A DNA stretch of 64,000 bases from Streptomyces sp. NBC_00289 (GCF_041435115.1 NZ_CP108046.1:9734001-9798000), one strand, 5' to 3'; shown: positions 1-9,115, numbered from the stretch's first letter. Translations and numbers: made by a program. The notes: a model not told the origin generated them from the letters alone.

Positions 1-84
1 GCCGGGGCCGGGGGAGCGGTTGGTGGAGCTGGCGCCCTCACAAGTGGCGGCGCTGCTTCGTGTTCGTGGGCCTGGACGGGCAGT

Positions 85-380
85 TGACGTCGCCGCCTGT
101 GCCGGGGCTTTCCGAGCAGGCCCGTACCGCCGTGTAAACGCTGGTCGGCGGGCAAAGCACGGGCGACGCGACGCGCAGTCAAGGGGATCACCTGGGCCGG
201 GTCCAGATTCAAGGGCTCCGGTGCGCGCCAGCGTTGACGTTCGGCGCCCGCCCAGCCGTCTGGGCCCGCCTTGCCGGCCTCCAGCACGATGACGTCATCG
301 TCGAAGGTGCCCGCCACGAGGGCCCCGCGGATCCCGGCCACCACGTCGGCGTGCAGACCCCTGGGGTGACGTTGTGGCGT
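85..380 (-). pseudogene. IS21-type IstA transposase, C-terminal remnant
   Basis: Reading the minus strand from about 380 gives LHADVVAGIRGALVAGTF, then DDDVIVLEAGKA, then VIPLTARRVARALPADQR. As far as I recall this is the pattern of the C-terminal tail of IS21 IstA proteins (ADVVALEARKA and LTxRRLxxLPxDxRPLP). No start, catalytic core or helper gene is present, so it is a decayed fragment. Family assignment is by recall of the motif, not by a search. Confidence 0.45.
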
Positions 381-568
381 CGTGATCGTTGGCGGTAGGT
401 GATCACACCACTCAAGGGGAACTCGTCCCCGATCCCCTTGCTGTCCCACGCCGCTGCCCAAGCGGCCACTCCTCCAGCGCAGTTGTCGCGGGCCGCTTGC
501 CGAACGGCTCCGCGAGAGCTGTGTGCGGGACGTGGCCTGTGCGCCGACCGCACGGCTGGAGCGTCGCT

Positions 569-2128
569 GTGATCCCGGCGCAGAGGGCGCCGGCTGGCAG
601 GGATGTGCGGGCCGTGGTCGTGGGAGCGGGGTTCTCCGGGATCGGGGCCGCCGTACGGCTTCGCGAGGCAGGGTTCGACGACGTCCTCGTTTTGGAGAAA
701 GGGACGCAACTCGGCGGCACCTGGAGGGAGAACACCTACCCGGGCTGCGCCTGTGACGTGCCCTCGACGCTCTACAGCTACTCCTTCACACCGGATACAG
801 CGTGGAGCAGGGTCTTCGCCGGACAGCGGGAGATCCTCGGCTATCTGCAGGCGACAGCCGAGCGGTACCGGCTCGGTGACGTGCTGCGCTGCGGCGTCGA
901 GGTGCTGGGGGCTCATTGGGACGAGGCGGCCGGCCGCTGGCTGCTGGAGACCAGCGACGGGCCCTACAGCGCGGCGGTTTTGGTCCTGGCCATCGGCCCG
1001 TGGCACGTCCCGCGCCGCTTGGAGGTTCCCGGGATCGAGGACTTCGACGGTCCCGTGTTCCATACCGCCGGCTGGGACCACAGCGTCGACCTGACCGGGC
1101 GGCGGGTGACCGTAGTGGGCGGCGGTGCCTCCGCCGTCCAGATCCTCCCGGCCATCGAGGCACAGGCTGCGGCCGTGGACTTCTTCCAGCGCACTGCTCA
1201 GTGGGTGCTGCCCAAGCCCGATCTGCCGGTACCCCGGGCGCTCAACCGGCTGACGGACTGCCTCCCCGGCGTACGCAGCGTCCTGCGCGTCGGCCAGTAC
1301 GCCCTGCAAGAGGGGTTCGGTTACGCCTTCCGCCACCCGCAGGCCGCCCGCCTTCTCGAGGCGGGCTCCCGCGCACACCTGCGCCTCGCGGTCCGCGACG
1401 GGCAGTTACGCCGGCACCTGACACCGGATTACCGGCTGGGCTGCAAGCGTCTTCTGACCTCGAGCACCTTCTACCGGGCCCTGTCCCAGCCACACGTGCG
1501 CCTGCATCCCACCGCCGTGAGTGCCGTGCGCGGCAACGAGATCGTCGGCGACGACGGCACCACCGTCCACACCGACGTGCTCATCGAGGCCACGGGCTTC
1601 CACGTGGGTGAGCTGCCGCTGGCCGCAGCCCTGCACGGCACGAACGGCCAGACACTCGACGAAGCCTGGGGCGGTGAACCGCAGGCATACCTGGGCACCA
1701 CCGTGAGCGGCTTCCCCAACCTCTTCCTGCTTCTGGGACCCAACCTGCTCGGCGGCTCCACCTCCGCGATCACGGTCCTGGAAGCCCAGCTGACCTACCT
1801 CATCGCTGCCATGGTCTACCTCGACCAAAGCGGACACCGCAGCCTGCACGTGCGGCCGACCGCACAGAGCGCGCACAACACCGCCGTCCAGGAGGCGCTC
1901 GCCACCACGGTCTACAACACAGGCGGCTGCACCAGCTACTACTTCACCTCCAGCGGGCAGAACACTTTTGCCTGGCCGTGGTCCACCGGACGACTCGTGC
2001 GCCGCCTGAGCCAATTCGACGCAGCCGCCTACACCTTCGACACACCGGCCCGCCCTCTTCGCCTCCCTGCGCAGGCGAGGCCGCAGCCTGTAGACCGCAC
2101 GGCAGACGCCGACGCAGAGCAGCCATAA
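569..2128 (+). CDS. Flavin monooxygenase, Baeyer-Villiger type
   Basis: Class B flavoprotein monooxygenase expected to use FAD and NADPH to insert oxygen next to a ketone carbonyl or to oxidise heteroatoms. Visible features are an N-terminal FAD Rossmann motif VVGAGFSGIG about 15 residues from the start, the Baeyer-Villiger fingerprint FDGPVFHTAGWD (FxGxxxHxxxW[P/D]) near residue 155, and a second nucleotide site VVGGGASAVQ. The late motif LIEATGFHVG is also typical. I chose the GTG at 569 because it places the Rossmann strand near the N terminus; the frame stays open upstream to 389, but that part looks non-coding. About 519 residues, the usual family length. It stands alone, and its substrate cannot be read from the sequence. 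Confidence 0.88.
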   Translation: MIPAQRAPAGRDVRAVVVGAGFSGIGAAVRLREAGFDDVLVLEKGTQLGGTWRENTYPGCACDVPSTLYSYSFTPDTAWSRVFAGQREILGYLQATAERYRLGDVLRCGVEVLGAHWDEAAGRWLLETSDGPYSAAVLVLAIGPWHVPRRLEVPGIEDFDGPVFHTAGWDHSVDLTGRRVTVVGGGASAVQILPAIEAQAAAVDFFQRTAQWVLPKPDLPVPRALNRLTDCLPGVRSVLRVGQYALQEGFGYAFRHPQAARLLEAGSRAHLRLAVRDGQLRRHLTPDYRLGCKRLLTSSTFYRALSQPHVRLHPTAVSAVRGNEIVGDDGTTVHTDVLIEATGFHVGELPLAAALHGTNGQTLDEAWGGEPQAYLGTTVSGFPNLFLLLGPNLLGGSTSAITVLEAQLTYLIAAMVYLDQSGHRSLHVRPTAQSAHNTAVQEALATTVYNTGGCTSYYFTSSGQNTFAWPWSTGRLVRRLSQFDAAAYTFDTPARPLRLPAQARPQPVDRTADADAEQP

Positions 2129-2189
2129 CGCGGTGCGCTGCACGCGACGCTCGTCGCCGTGACCGAGTTCCTTGAGACCCTGGACGCCG

Positions 2190-2418
2190 ATCTGCTGCCG
2201 GTGGCGTCGAACCACATCGAGGATGGGCCGGGCAGGATGCGGATGCCGTGGTTCGGCCAGATCGGGTCGTAGTTCCTGAGGCCCTCGGTGTAGTGCTCCA
2301 TGCGGTCGGGGTTGACGAGCCGTCCGCCTGCCTGTTCGGTGATGGCGAGCAGGCGGCCGTCCACGTGCGCCGGGACGCCGGTGGCCATCAACATGGGCCC
2401 GTCCGGGGAGAGTTGCAC
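2190..2418 (-). pseudogene. FAD-binding dehydrogenase fragment
   Basis: An internal piece of a KstD-like/fumarate reductase-type flavoprotein. The minus strand reads GVPAHVDGRLLAITEQAGGR, then DRMEHYTEGLRNYDPIWP, then HGIRILPGPSSMWFDATG. These are the hallmark stretches of the Streptomyces FAD-binding dehydrogenase family. Both ends of the gene are missing: downstream it runs into unrelated sequence, and upstream into the 3' end of the XRE gene. It sits next to another flavoprotein gene, but nothing shows they belonged together. Confidence 0.65.
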
Positions 2419-2475
2419 CGGGCGTGCGGAAGGGTGCGGGCCTTCTGGTTGCGGCGCTGGGACGACGTGTGTTCT

Positions 2476-3348
2476 TCAGGGCCTCTTTGGACGCGGGTCG
2501 TCCGCCGGTCTGTCGTGTGCTGTGCCGGTGGATTCGGTGTGTGAGAGTGCGGCGAGGAGCCGCAGTTTCTCGTCGCTGTCGCTGTCCTTGTCGGGGTAGT
2601 AGACGACGAGGATGACATCGTCGATGGGGAGTTTGTCGCGGTGGAGGCGTAGTTCACCGACGACGGGGTGGTGGACCGTGGTCGTGCCTCCGTCGAGACT
2701 GCGGACGTCATGGCGGGCCCACAGGGCGCGGAACCGCTGACTGGACAGTGCGAGTTCTCCGACGAGCTCGACGAAGCGGGGGTTGTCGGTGTCGTCCCCG
2801 ATGGTGGTGCGAAGGGCGGCGACGAAATCGGCGGTGGCTTTGGTCCAGTCCTGGTGGAAGGCCTGTTCCTCAGGGTCGAGGAGGAGGGAACGCAGCCGGT
2901 TCAGGCCGGGCCGCAGCCGAGGGGAGAGCGCGATGGCCATGGGATTGGAGGCCAGGACATCGAACGCGCGCCCTTCGACGAAGGCGGGGATCTGAAGGTG
3001 GGCGAGGAGTTCGTGCACTCGCAGCGGCACGTGCTCGGGCCGCTTGCGGCGCGGCGCTCTGAGGCGTGCCGTCGCGAGGCCGAGCAGATACGTCCGTTCG
3101 ATGTCGTCGAGCTGCAGGACGCGCGCGAGTGATTCGAGGACCTGCGGTGAGGGGTTCTTGTCACGGCCCCGTTCCAGGCGCAGGTAGTAGTCGGGACTGA
3201 TTCCGGCGAGCAGGGCGACTTCCTCACGGCGCAGGCCGGGCACGCGGCGGTTGCCGCCGGGCGGGAGTCCTGCCTGTGCCGGGGAGACCAGCTCACGTCG
3301 GGCACGAAGGTAGCTGCCGAGCCGGTTGCCGGATTCCTCATCCTTCAT
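2476..3348 (-). CDS. XRE-family regulator with MmyB-like ligand domain
   Basis: One-component transcription factor of about 290 residues, the normal size for this Streptomyces family. An N-terminal helix-turn-helix (about residues 10-75) carries the signature VPGLRREEVALLAGISPDYY and RLERGRDKNPSPQVLESLAR. The rest is the MmyB-like domain thought to bind a small hydrophobic ligand, with the typical DLRSLDGG-like segment near the end. The ATG at 3346-3348 begins MKDEESGN; the open frame continues upstream but without family similarity. It is transcribed divergently from the SDR at 3536, so that SDR is its likely target, as in many such pairs. Three further members of the family are in this window. 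Confidence 0.85.
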   Translation of the reverse strand: MKDEESGNRLGSYLRARRELVSPAQAGLPPGGNRRVPGLRREEVALLAGISPDYYLRLERGRDKNPSPQVLESLARVLQLDDIERTYLLGLATARLRAPRRKRPEHVPLRVHELLAHLQIPAFVEGRAFDVLASNPMAIALSPRLRPGLNRLRSLLLDPEEQAFHQDWTKATADFVAALRTTIGDDTDNPRFVELVGELALSSQRFRALWARHDVRSLDGGTTTVHHPVVGELRLHRDKLPIDDVILVVYYPDKDSDSDEKLRLLAALSHTESTGTAHDRPADDPRPKRP

Positions 3349-3535
3349 ACCGCCACTGTATTGCGGTGTGCGTGTCGCAGAGGGGGCCCTGACAGGACCA
3401 GGGAAGATCGGGGCCCTGCCACACCCGGCAGATTCCGTCAAGACTGCAGGAGCACTGTTTTGACAGAGGCAGAGAACATCCCAGTCCGCGCCGGGCCTGA
3501 ATACTGTCGGCGCCCTGAACTGAAGGAAAGACCTC

Positions 3536-4297
3536 GTGGAGCTCTCCAACCGCACCGTTCTCATCGTCGGCGGAACCTCGGGTATCGGGCGAGAGCTGGC
3601 TCGCCGGTTCGCCGCAGTGGGCAGCACCGTGGCCGTTGGCGGCCGCAGCTCGGAGGCACTCTCGGAACTCGCCGAAGAAGGCTTCGGCACGTTTGGTATC
3701 GACGTCACGGACAGTGTCTCCGTCGAATCCTTTCGTGATGCCGTGCTCGCCCGGTACCCCGAGCTGGACACCGTGGTGACCATGTCGGGGGTCATGCTCC
3801 TGGAGGACCTGCACGACCCCGCGCACTTCGAGGCGGCAGCAACGACGATCGACACCAACCTGCTCGGCACCATCCGGGTCATCGACGCCTTCACTCCCCA
3901 CCTGGTCCACCGGGGCGCCGGCACCTTCATCACCGTCACCTCCGGAATCGCCTTCCTGCCGTTCCCGCCCATGCCCAGCTACGCCGCCTCGAAGGCCGCA
4001 GTGCACGCCTACTCAGAGGCGCTGCGCGCGCAGCTCGACGGCACCGGCATCGGCGTCGTCGAGCTCGTCCCCCCGGCCGTCGCCACGGCAGGACAGGAAA
4101 AGGTGAACCCGCACGCGCTGCCGCTCGACGACTTCGTCACCGAGGTCATGCACCTGCTCTCGCAGGACCCCACCCCCCGCGAGATCCTCGTGAAAAAGGT
4201 CCTCACGCACCGCTGGGCCGAGCGCGACGGCACCTACGACGACCTCGTCGCGCAGCGATCCCAGGCCCTGGCCATGCTCCCCAGCCGCGAAGGCTGA
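3536..4297 (+). CDS. SDR-family oxidoreductase (DltE-like)
   Basis: Short-chain dehydrogenase of 253 residues with a GTG start about 10 bases after the AAGG of GAAAGACC. The cofactor motif GGTSGIG is at residues 12-18 and the catalytic Ser-Tyr-Lys set includes YAASK with Tyr at residue 149. The middle motif reads TMSGVM instead of the usual NNAG, as in DltE/YdfG-like members. The C terminus lacks a transmembrane segment, so it is probably cytosolic. It is divergent from the XRE regulator at 2476-3348 with a 187-bp shared control region. Substrate unknown. Confidence 0.85.
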   Translation: MELSNRTVLIVGGTSGIGRELARRFAAVGSTVAVGGRSSEALSELAEEGFGTFGIDVTDSVSVESFRDAVLARYPELDTVVTMSGVMLLEDLHDPAHFEAAATTIDTNLLGTIRVIDAFTPHLVHRGAGTFITVTSGIAFLPFPPMPSYAASKAAVHAYSEALRAQLDGTGIGVVELVPPAVATAGQEKVNPHALPLDDFVTEVMHLLSQDPTPREILVKKVLTHRWAERDGTYDDLVAQRSQALAMLPSREG

Positions 4298-4390
4298 CGC
4301 CGTTTCCCCTGATCGGCGGCCTCATCGCTCATCCCTCGCCACCCGAACGGCCCCGCCCGCGCGGCCCACTCTGCCGGGGCAGCGACAGTT

Positions 4391-4703
4391 TCAGCGGCGG
4401 GTGTCGACATCGCGAAGGTTGACGACCTTTCCCGGACCTCGACGGCGGTGGGTGTCGAACACTGGCCCACGGGTGCGGCCTTTGAGGAGCCGGGGCAGGG
4501 GGCGGCGGTGCCGGCGTCCCAGTACACGGTCTCCAGCGAAGCAGTTCCAGGGCCTCGCCGATCTCGTCGTCCGCGACCGACCCCAGCGTGCGGGCCCCAG
4601 CGATCCGCTCGGCGATGTCGCCGACGCCGGTCGCGTAGCTGCGGACCGTGTTCGGATTGCGGAGCCAGCCGAGGAACGCGTCGGCCGCGGCGCGAACGGT
4701 CAA
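4391..4703 (-). pseudogene. Tyrosine recombinase (integrase) remnant
   Basis: The minus strand begins with ATG and an intact integrase N terminus: [38 protein letters not shown]. It then jumps to a segment from the catalytic half, VYWDAGTA, and after a frameshift continues [29 protein letters not shown], stop. About two thirds of the protein, including the catalytic Arg and Tyr regions, is gone. It marks a former integrative element or transposon; no attachment site is visible beside it. Confidence 0.6.
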
Positions 4704-5057
4704 CGCCTTCCCGGCCGGCAGTTGCGCAACGGTGGGTACCGCTTCCCCCTTGCCACGGAGAACAGGGTCGCTTCACGTACGGCCCGGAGAAGATCACCGC
4801 AGGTGACGGATCAAGCTCCCGCAGATAATAGGGCGTTATCTGTGGGACGACTTCAGACCCGTCCCGGAGCCGACGCACCGTCAGCCGCCCACCAGGGTCG
4901 ACAGATCCTTGGCGCCAGATTTCGTCCGATGCCTCACCCCCGGCCCCGTCCCGTTCCGCCGGGCAGTGAGTCCGGCGGCGCGCCCCCGCACATGCGACGG
5001 TGCCCTGTGCTCGCGGGTGTCTTGGGGCCGGATCGCCACCGTCGCGCGTCACGCAGC
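4704..5057. other. No gene recognised
   Basis: About 350 bases between the integrase remnant and the hydrolase. The minus strand holds an open stretch reading VDPGGRLTVRRLRDGSEV and VVPQITPYYLREL at about 4800-4910. It looks protein-like but I cannot assign it to a family; it may be a remnant. No intact gene, RNA or clear repeat is seen. Confidence 0.4.
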
Positions 5058-5879
5058 TCAGGCTGATGGGAAGCCAGCTGTCAGCCAGGCCAACAGCTGG
5101 CCCGGAGCGTCTTCCTGGAGAAGGTGGCCGGCACCCTCGATCCAGTGCAGCTCCGCGTGCGGAACGCGTTCGTGCAGCCACTCGGCGTACTTCGGAGGGA
5201 GAATGCGGTCCTCGCGGCCCCAGACGAGCCGTAGCGGAATCGACATACTGCCCAACAAGTGCTCGTACGCGACCGTGTCCGCCTGCCTGATCTGGCTGTA
5301 CTGACGGTAGAACGCCGCTTGCCCTGAGTCCCCCCGCCACGGTGCGAGGAAGACGTCGAGGACCCCTGGCCGGAAGCCGGCGTGCGTGGCGTGCCGCAGG
5401 TGACTGGCGACCAGCGCTTCGTGCGCGTAGCCCGGAAGCTTACGGAAGACCTCCTCGTGCTCCAGGAAGAGCTGGAAGAGCCCTCGCTCCCACTCGCCGC
5501 CGCTCACCGCGTCGAAGAGGGTCAGGTCCCGGTAGCTCCTCTCCTCCAACAGCAGGGTCCGAAGCGCCACCGCCCCGCCGATGTCGTGAGCCACGACGCT
5601 GGGGCGGGGCAGCTCCCAGTGGTCAAGGAGCTGGGCGAAGTTCCTCGAGTGGGCCGCCAGGCTCAGGTCCTGGCCCTCGCGCTGGTCCGACTGGCCGAAG
5701 CCGAGATGGTCGAAGAAGAAGACCTTGCGGGTACGGGCGAGCGCTGGAGCGACGTCCCGCCAGAGGAAGGAGGAATACGGCGTGCCGTGCACCAGTACGA
5801 GTGGGTCTCCGCTACCCAAGGTCCCCCACCGCACGACCCCTTCAGGGGTCTCGAATTCCTCGTCAAGTGTCCAGTCCAT
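5058..5879 (-). CDS. Alpha/beta hydrolase (haloalkane dehalogenase-like)
   Basis: Hydrolase of 273 residues. The oxyanion motif is LVHGTPYSSFLWRD and the nucleophile elbow is VVAHDIGGAVAL, where Asp rather than Ser is the likely nucleophile, as in haloalkane and haloacetate dehalogenase-like branches. The acid is in LVWGREDRILPP and the base His in IEGAGHLLQEDAP. The ATG at 5877-5879 is preceded by GGAG with a 7-base gap, which favours it over the upstream in-frame start at 5921. No signal peptide, so cytosolic. Monocistronic as far as can be seen. Whether it dehalogenates or is a general esterase is not decided by sequence. Confidence 0.8.
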   Translation of the reverse strand: MDWTLDEEFETPEGVVRWGTLGSGDPLVLVHGTPYSSFLWRDVAPALARTRKVFFFDHLGFGQSDQREGQDLSLAAHSRNFAQLLDHWELPRPSVVAHDIGGAVALRTLLLEERSYRDLTLFDAVSGGEWERGLFQLFLEHEEVFRKLPGYAHEALVASHLRHATHAGFRPGVLDVFLAPWRGDSGQAAFYRQYSQIRQADTVAYEHLLGSMSIPLRLVWGREDRILPPKYAEWLHERVPHAELHWIEGAGHLLQEDAPGQLLAWLTAGFPSA

Positions 5880-6221
5880 CACTGTTCTCCTCTCCTGCCT
5901 CGTGAACACCACCTTCCACACGGAGCGTGCTTCAACGCTTCATCAGCAAGAATCTGCCACACCCGCAGTCCTCGGGCTCATCAGCGTCACCCTTGCCTTG
6001 AAGCGGGCTTGCGCAAGGGAAAAGCTCCGCGAGGAGGGTGCGGGAGGCGGCGGCCGACGCGCAGGAGGCTGCAGTGCGCGCCGGCCCTCTAGGCTCATGT
6101 GCTCCTGCCACTCAACCTGGACTGCGCCTCCTGGACCCGAACGTCTTGGGGGTCCGGGCTGTCCAGTTCGGGCGGGGAACCTCACCCTGTCGACCGGTGC
6201 CGTGCTTGCCGGCACCGTGAG
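5880..6221. other. Intergenic, no gene recognised
   Basis: About 340 bases that should contain the hydrolase promoter (reading left from 5880) and the 3' end region of the cupin gene. Open frames here have no family similarity or ribosome-binding sites that I can support. Confidence 0.5.
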
Positions 6222-6722
6222 TCACAGGAACTCGCTCCGGTAGGTCGAGGCCAACTCGGCCGCGAGGCGGCGGCGCTCCGCGAGCTCGTCCTCCGACAGT
6301 TGGGGCGGCGGCGCGTCCTTGCCCGCGACGACATCGCCGATGCGCAGGAAGTACTCGTCCTGGCCGGCGGGGGTGCACATGCACAGCATGCGGGCCTGCG
6401 CACCTGAAGCGTTGCGGAAGTTGTGCGGCGCGTTGGCCGGGATGTTGATCGTGGACCCGGCCCCTACGGTGTGCTTCTCGCCGCGGAAAGTGAACTCGAT
6501 CTCGCCCTCGAGGATCGTGAACATCTCCTCGAAGTCGTGCCGGTGCGGCGGCGGGCCGCCGCCGTCGGGGACGCGCATGTCGATCAGGCAGTACCGGCCA
6601 TTGGTCTGCTCGCCGGTGATCAGCATGGCGTACGTGTTGCCCACCAGAGAGATGTACGTCGTGCCGGGATCGTCGGGGTCCGCCACGGTCAGCGGGCGGG
6701 AGGGGTCGTCGTCGGGGATCAT
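6222..6722 (-). CDS. Cupin domain protein
   Basis: Single-domain cupin of 166 residues. Cupin motif 1 reads PPPHRHDFEEMFTILEGEIE, with the HxH and Glu metal ligands. Motif 2 reads NIPANAPHNFRNASG, with the last His ligand. It therefore binds a metal and could be a dioxygenase, isomerase or sensor; the family does not say which. I start at the ATG at 6720-6722 because GGAGAC sits 8 bases before it; an in-frame TTG six codons earlier would place the Shine-Dalgarno inside the gene. A C-terminal Arg/Glu-rich helix (ELAERRRLAAELA) follows the barrel. Confidence 0.8.
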   Translation of the reverse strand: MIPDDDPSRPLTVADPDDPGTTYISLVGNTYAMLITGEQTNGRYCLIDMRVPDGGGPPPHRHDFEEMFTILEGEIEFTFRGEKHTVGAGSTINIPANAPHNFRNASGAQARMLCMCTPAGQDEYFLRIGDVVAGKDAPPPQLSEDELAERRRLAAELASTYRSEFL

Positions 6723-6932
6723 CGGGGTTGTCTCCTTCAAAGGTCGGTCAGGTGAGGATCCGGGGCGGAGTCGTCGACCGTCGCGGCCACTGCTGGGTGG
6801 ACAGCTCGCGCGGCTCGGGAGGGTGTACGCCGGGACGGGGACCGTCAGGTTGCCCCCGTACCGGCATGTCTGCTGCGGCCTGGTGACGGTGAACGTGGTG
6901 CCGGCCGGACGGATCGCGGAAGGCGCTACCGG

Positions 6933-7129
6933 TTACCGCACGTGCGCGTGCTTGCCCAGTTCGACGGCGTTGACAAAGGACCGGGCGCTCATGGCCATGG
7001 CCGGCACGTTCTCCTGCATCAGGCGCATGCCGTGTGGGGCGTGGTGGAACGCCGGGTCGAGCTGGAACCCGGCGGCCACGGCCATCGGGGCCAGCGCCTG
7101 GCAATCTCCGCATCCAGGGATAGGGGCGT
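6933..7129 (-). pseudogene. Degraded small coding remnant
   Basis: The minus strand reads PLSLDAEIAR, then after a one-base frameshift LAPMAVAAGFQLDP, PHGMRLMQENVPAMAMSARS, FVNAVELGKHAHVR, stop. The codon where a start would be expected is ACG. Reading-frame quality on both sides of the shift suggests a once-real protein segment, but I cannot name the family with confidence. The DNA between it and the cupin gene (6741-6932) holds nothing recognisable. Confidence 0.35.
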
Positions 7130-7152
7130 GGTCGTTTCCTTTCGAAGCCGTG

Positions 7153-8097
7153 TCAGGCGGCAGGCGCGACGATGACGACCTTGCCGTGCAGTTCGCCCGT
7201 GCCGGCCTGGGCGTGGACTGTCGGCAACTGCGCCAGCGGCACTCGCTGCGTCACGTCGACGCGCAGCTCGCCGGAGTCGACCAACGCCACCAGCCGCGAC
7301 AGCTGTTCGGCGTCGCTGTTGACGAAGAGGTCGATGCCGCGCACGCCGCGTCGTTCGTCGCTGGGCGCAGGCATCCACACCGTGGTGTTCACCAGCACTC
7401 CACCGGAACGGATCAGGGCGGGCAGCGCGGCCAGCTGCGCCGGGTCGATCGGCGCGAGGTTGAGCACGACGTCGACCAGCTCGGTCACCGCCGCGCTCAC
7501 CTCGGTGGCGGTGTGGTCGACGACCTCGTCGGCACCCGCCGCCTCGACGTGCTCGCTGCTGCGCGGGCCGGCCGTGGCGATCACGTAGGCGCCGGCGTTC
7601 TTGGCCAGCTGCACGGCGTAGCCGCCGACCGCGCCGCCCGCACCGTTGATGAGCACGCGCTGCCCCGCCGTCAGCTTCGCGTGATCAAACAGGGCCTGCC
7701 AGGCAGTCAGACCCACCAACGGCAGCGCGGCGGCATCGGGCAGCGGAATGCTCCGAGGCGCCGGCGTCAAAATCCCGGCCGGAGCCACCACGTACTCCGC
7801 GGCCGCGCCGTCGCCCGCCATCGGCAGGAAGCCGACAACCGGGTCGCCGACTTCGAGGCCGGCCACGTCCTCACCCAGCGCGTCGACCGTGCCGGAGACG
7901 TCGACGCCGGGAGTGTGGGGGAGCGCCACCGGGATGGGGCCTTGCATGAAGCCCCCGCGGATGTTGCCGTCGACGCCGTTGAACGATGTCGCGGCGACCC
8001 GGATCAGAACCTGCCCGGCGCCGGGGACGGGCTGCTCGACGTCCTCGTAACGCAGGACGCTCGGGTCGCCGTACTCGTGGAAACGCACTGCCTTCAT
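7153..8097 (-). CDS. NADP-dependent quinone oxidoreductase (MDR family)
   Basis: Medium-chain reductase of 314 residues without the zinc-binding residues of alcohol dehydrogenases. It has the N-terminal GroES-like domain (SFNGVDGNIRGG, PHTPGVDVSGTV) and the cofactor motif INGAGGAVGGYAVQLAK in the Rossmann half. Such enzymes reduce quinones or alkenals with NADPH. It begins at ATG 8095-8097 and lies 126 bp downstream of, and in the same direction as, the XRE gene at 8224-9048. The gap holds two clean palindromes (8129-8182), so it probably has its own regulated promoter. Confidence 0.85.
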   Translation of the reverse strand: MKAVRFHEYGDPSVLRYEDVEQPVPGAGQVLIRVAATSFNGVDGNIRGGFMQGPIPVALPHTPGVDVSGTVDALGEDVAGLEVGDPVVGFLPMAGDGAAAEYVVAPAGILTPAPRSIPLPDAAALPLVGLTAWQALFDHAKLTAGQRVLINGAGGAVGGYAVQLAKNAGAYVIATAGPRSSEHVEAAGADEVVDHTATEVSAAVTELVDVVLNLAPIDPAQLAALPALIRSGGVLVNTTVWMPAPSDERRGVRGIDLFVNSDAEQLSRLVALVDSGELRVDVTQRVPLAQLPTVHAQAGTGELHGKVVIVAPAA

Positions 8098-8128
8098 GGG
8101 AAATCCTCGTCTTTCGATATACGCGAGG

Positions 8129-8182
8129 TGCTTCGTTTTCGAAGCACTCTTGGGTCATGCCTTGCTTCAAAATGCGAAGCAA
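8129..8182. promoter_or_regulatory. Two palindromes upstream of quinone oxidoreductase
   Basis: TGCTTCG-4-CGAAGCA at 8129-8146 and TTGCTTC-7-GAAGCAA at 8162-8182, both with perfect 7-bp arms and a shared GCTTC core. Their position 30-85 bases before the oxidoreductase start suggests operators for a dimeric repressor. The neighbouring XRE gene is a candidate regulator, but no MarR/TetR-type gene is adjacent. Confidence 0.55.
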
Positions 8183-8223
8183 CGACTCTTTACGGGTGAG
8201 CAGGCCGGCCGAACGGCGATGCC

Positions 8224-9048
8224 TTAAGCGCCCACGGCGGGCAGGAGTTGAAGCTTCTGGTAGCTGGGTGAGCCGGGTGTGGCGGAGAAGACCAGCAGTT
8301 CCTGGGCCTGGTCGGGGTCGATCAGGCGCTGGCAGTACAGCTCCAGCTCACCCAACTCGGGATGCCGGTAGCGTTTGAGGTCGTTGTGGTGGGTGACATC
8401 CACCTCGCACAACCGCCAGACCACGGCGAACTCGGGGCTGGCTTCCAGCAGGGCGGAGACGATCTCACCGGCCTTGCCCGTGGGGTCCGCCGTGTGCACC
8501 GTCCGGATCTCCGCGGTGAAGACTCTGCCGCGTAGTTCGTGGTCCTCGGCGGGGTAGAGGTCGCGTTGCGCCGGGTCGGTGAACCAGCGGTAGACCAGGT
8601 AGCGGGACAGCCCGCTGAAGCGGGTGTAGTCGCCCAGCAGGGCGACCGCCGGCCGGGTCTGCAGCAGCGTCTCATTGAACCGGGACATCACCAACGCGGG
8701 CGTATCGGCGAGCCGTTCGACGATGCGCATCATGGTGGGGCTGACGTGATCGTCACGCAGGACCCGCCGCGGCGCCGAGTGCCCTCCGAGATCGAAAAGA
8801 TAGTCCCGCTCGCTCAGGCTGAGGTGCAGCCCCCGGGCGAGCCCGGCGAGCACCTGCTCGGACGGCATCGGACCACGCTGCTGCTCGATCCTGCTGTAGT
8901 AATCGACCGACATACCGGCCAGCGCGGCCACCTCCTCACGCCGCAGCCCACCGGTACGACGCCGCGAACCGCGAGGAAGCCCGACATGCTCCGGCTGCAA
9001 CACCTCCCGGCGTGCCCGGAGAAAATCGGCCAGCAGCGCCCGGTCCAT
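8224..9048 (-). CDS. XRE-family regulator, copy 1
   Basis: 274-residue regulator with an N-terminal helix-turn-helix (RRTGGLRREEVAALAGMSVD, YYSRIEQQRGPMPSEQVLAG) and the MmyB-like C-terminal domain (LVYRWFTDPAQRDLYP, VDVTHHNDLKRYRHPELGE, ending GSPSYQKLQLLP). The ATG at 9046-9048 has GGGAGG five bases upstream. Nearly the whole gene is repeated at 10716-11531 with about 18 mismatches in 816 bases; identity stops one base beyond the start codon. Only this copy has the 21-bp palindrome at 9116-9136 in front of it, so this is probably the regulated, ancestral copy. Likely target: itself and the oxidoreductase downstream. Confidence 0.85.
   Translation of the reverse strand: MDRALLADFLRARREVLQPEHVGLPRGSRRRTGGLRREEVAALAGMSVDYYSRIEQQRGPMPSEQVLAGLARGLHLSLSERDYLFDLGGHSAPRRVLRDDHVSPTMMRIVERLADTPALVMSRFNETLLQTRPAVALLGDYTRFSGLSRYLVYRWFTDPAQRDLYPAEDHELRGRVFTAEIRTVHTADPTGKAGEIVSALLEASPEFAVVWRLCEVDVTHHNDLKRYRHPELGELELYCQRLIDPDQAQELLVFSATPGSPSYQKLQLLPAVGA
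8233..9048 (-). repeat. Direct repeat unit A (XRE gene)
   Basis: 816 bp matching 10716-11531 in the same orientation with no indels and about 18 substitutions by eye. The match starts six codons from the end of the gene and stops at the start codon. The IS630-type element lies between the two units. Confidence 0.85.
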
Positions 9049-9115
9049 CTCGACCTCCCGTGTTCGACAGATCAAGCGTGGCGTGGATCAGAACCCGGAT
9101 GAAGGCCGTACTTAT

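Noticed and set aside
209..1378. 389-residue open frame opposite the monooxygenase
   Set aside because: Antisense shadow caused by high GC; no motif, while the plus strand has clear FAD and Baeyer-Villiger signatures.
4909..5304. Plus-strand frame ending CSYATVSACLIWLY
   Set aside because: Opposite the start-distal part of the alpha/beta hydrolase; no motif or ribosome site.
6319..8199. 626-residue plus-strand open frame
   Set aside because: Runs opposite the cupin, a remnant and the quinone oxidoreductase; composition is arbitrary and it spans several real genes.
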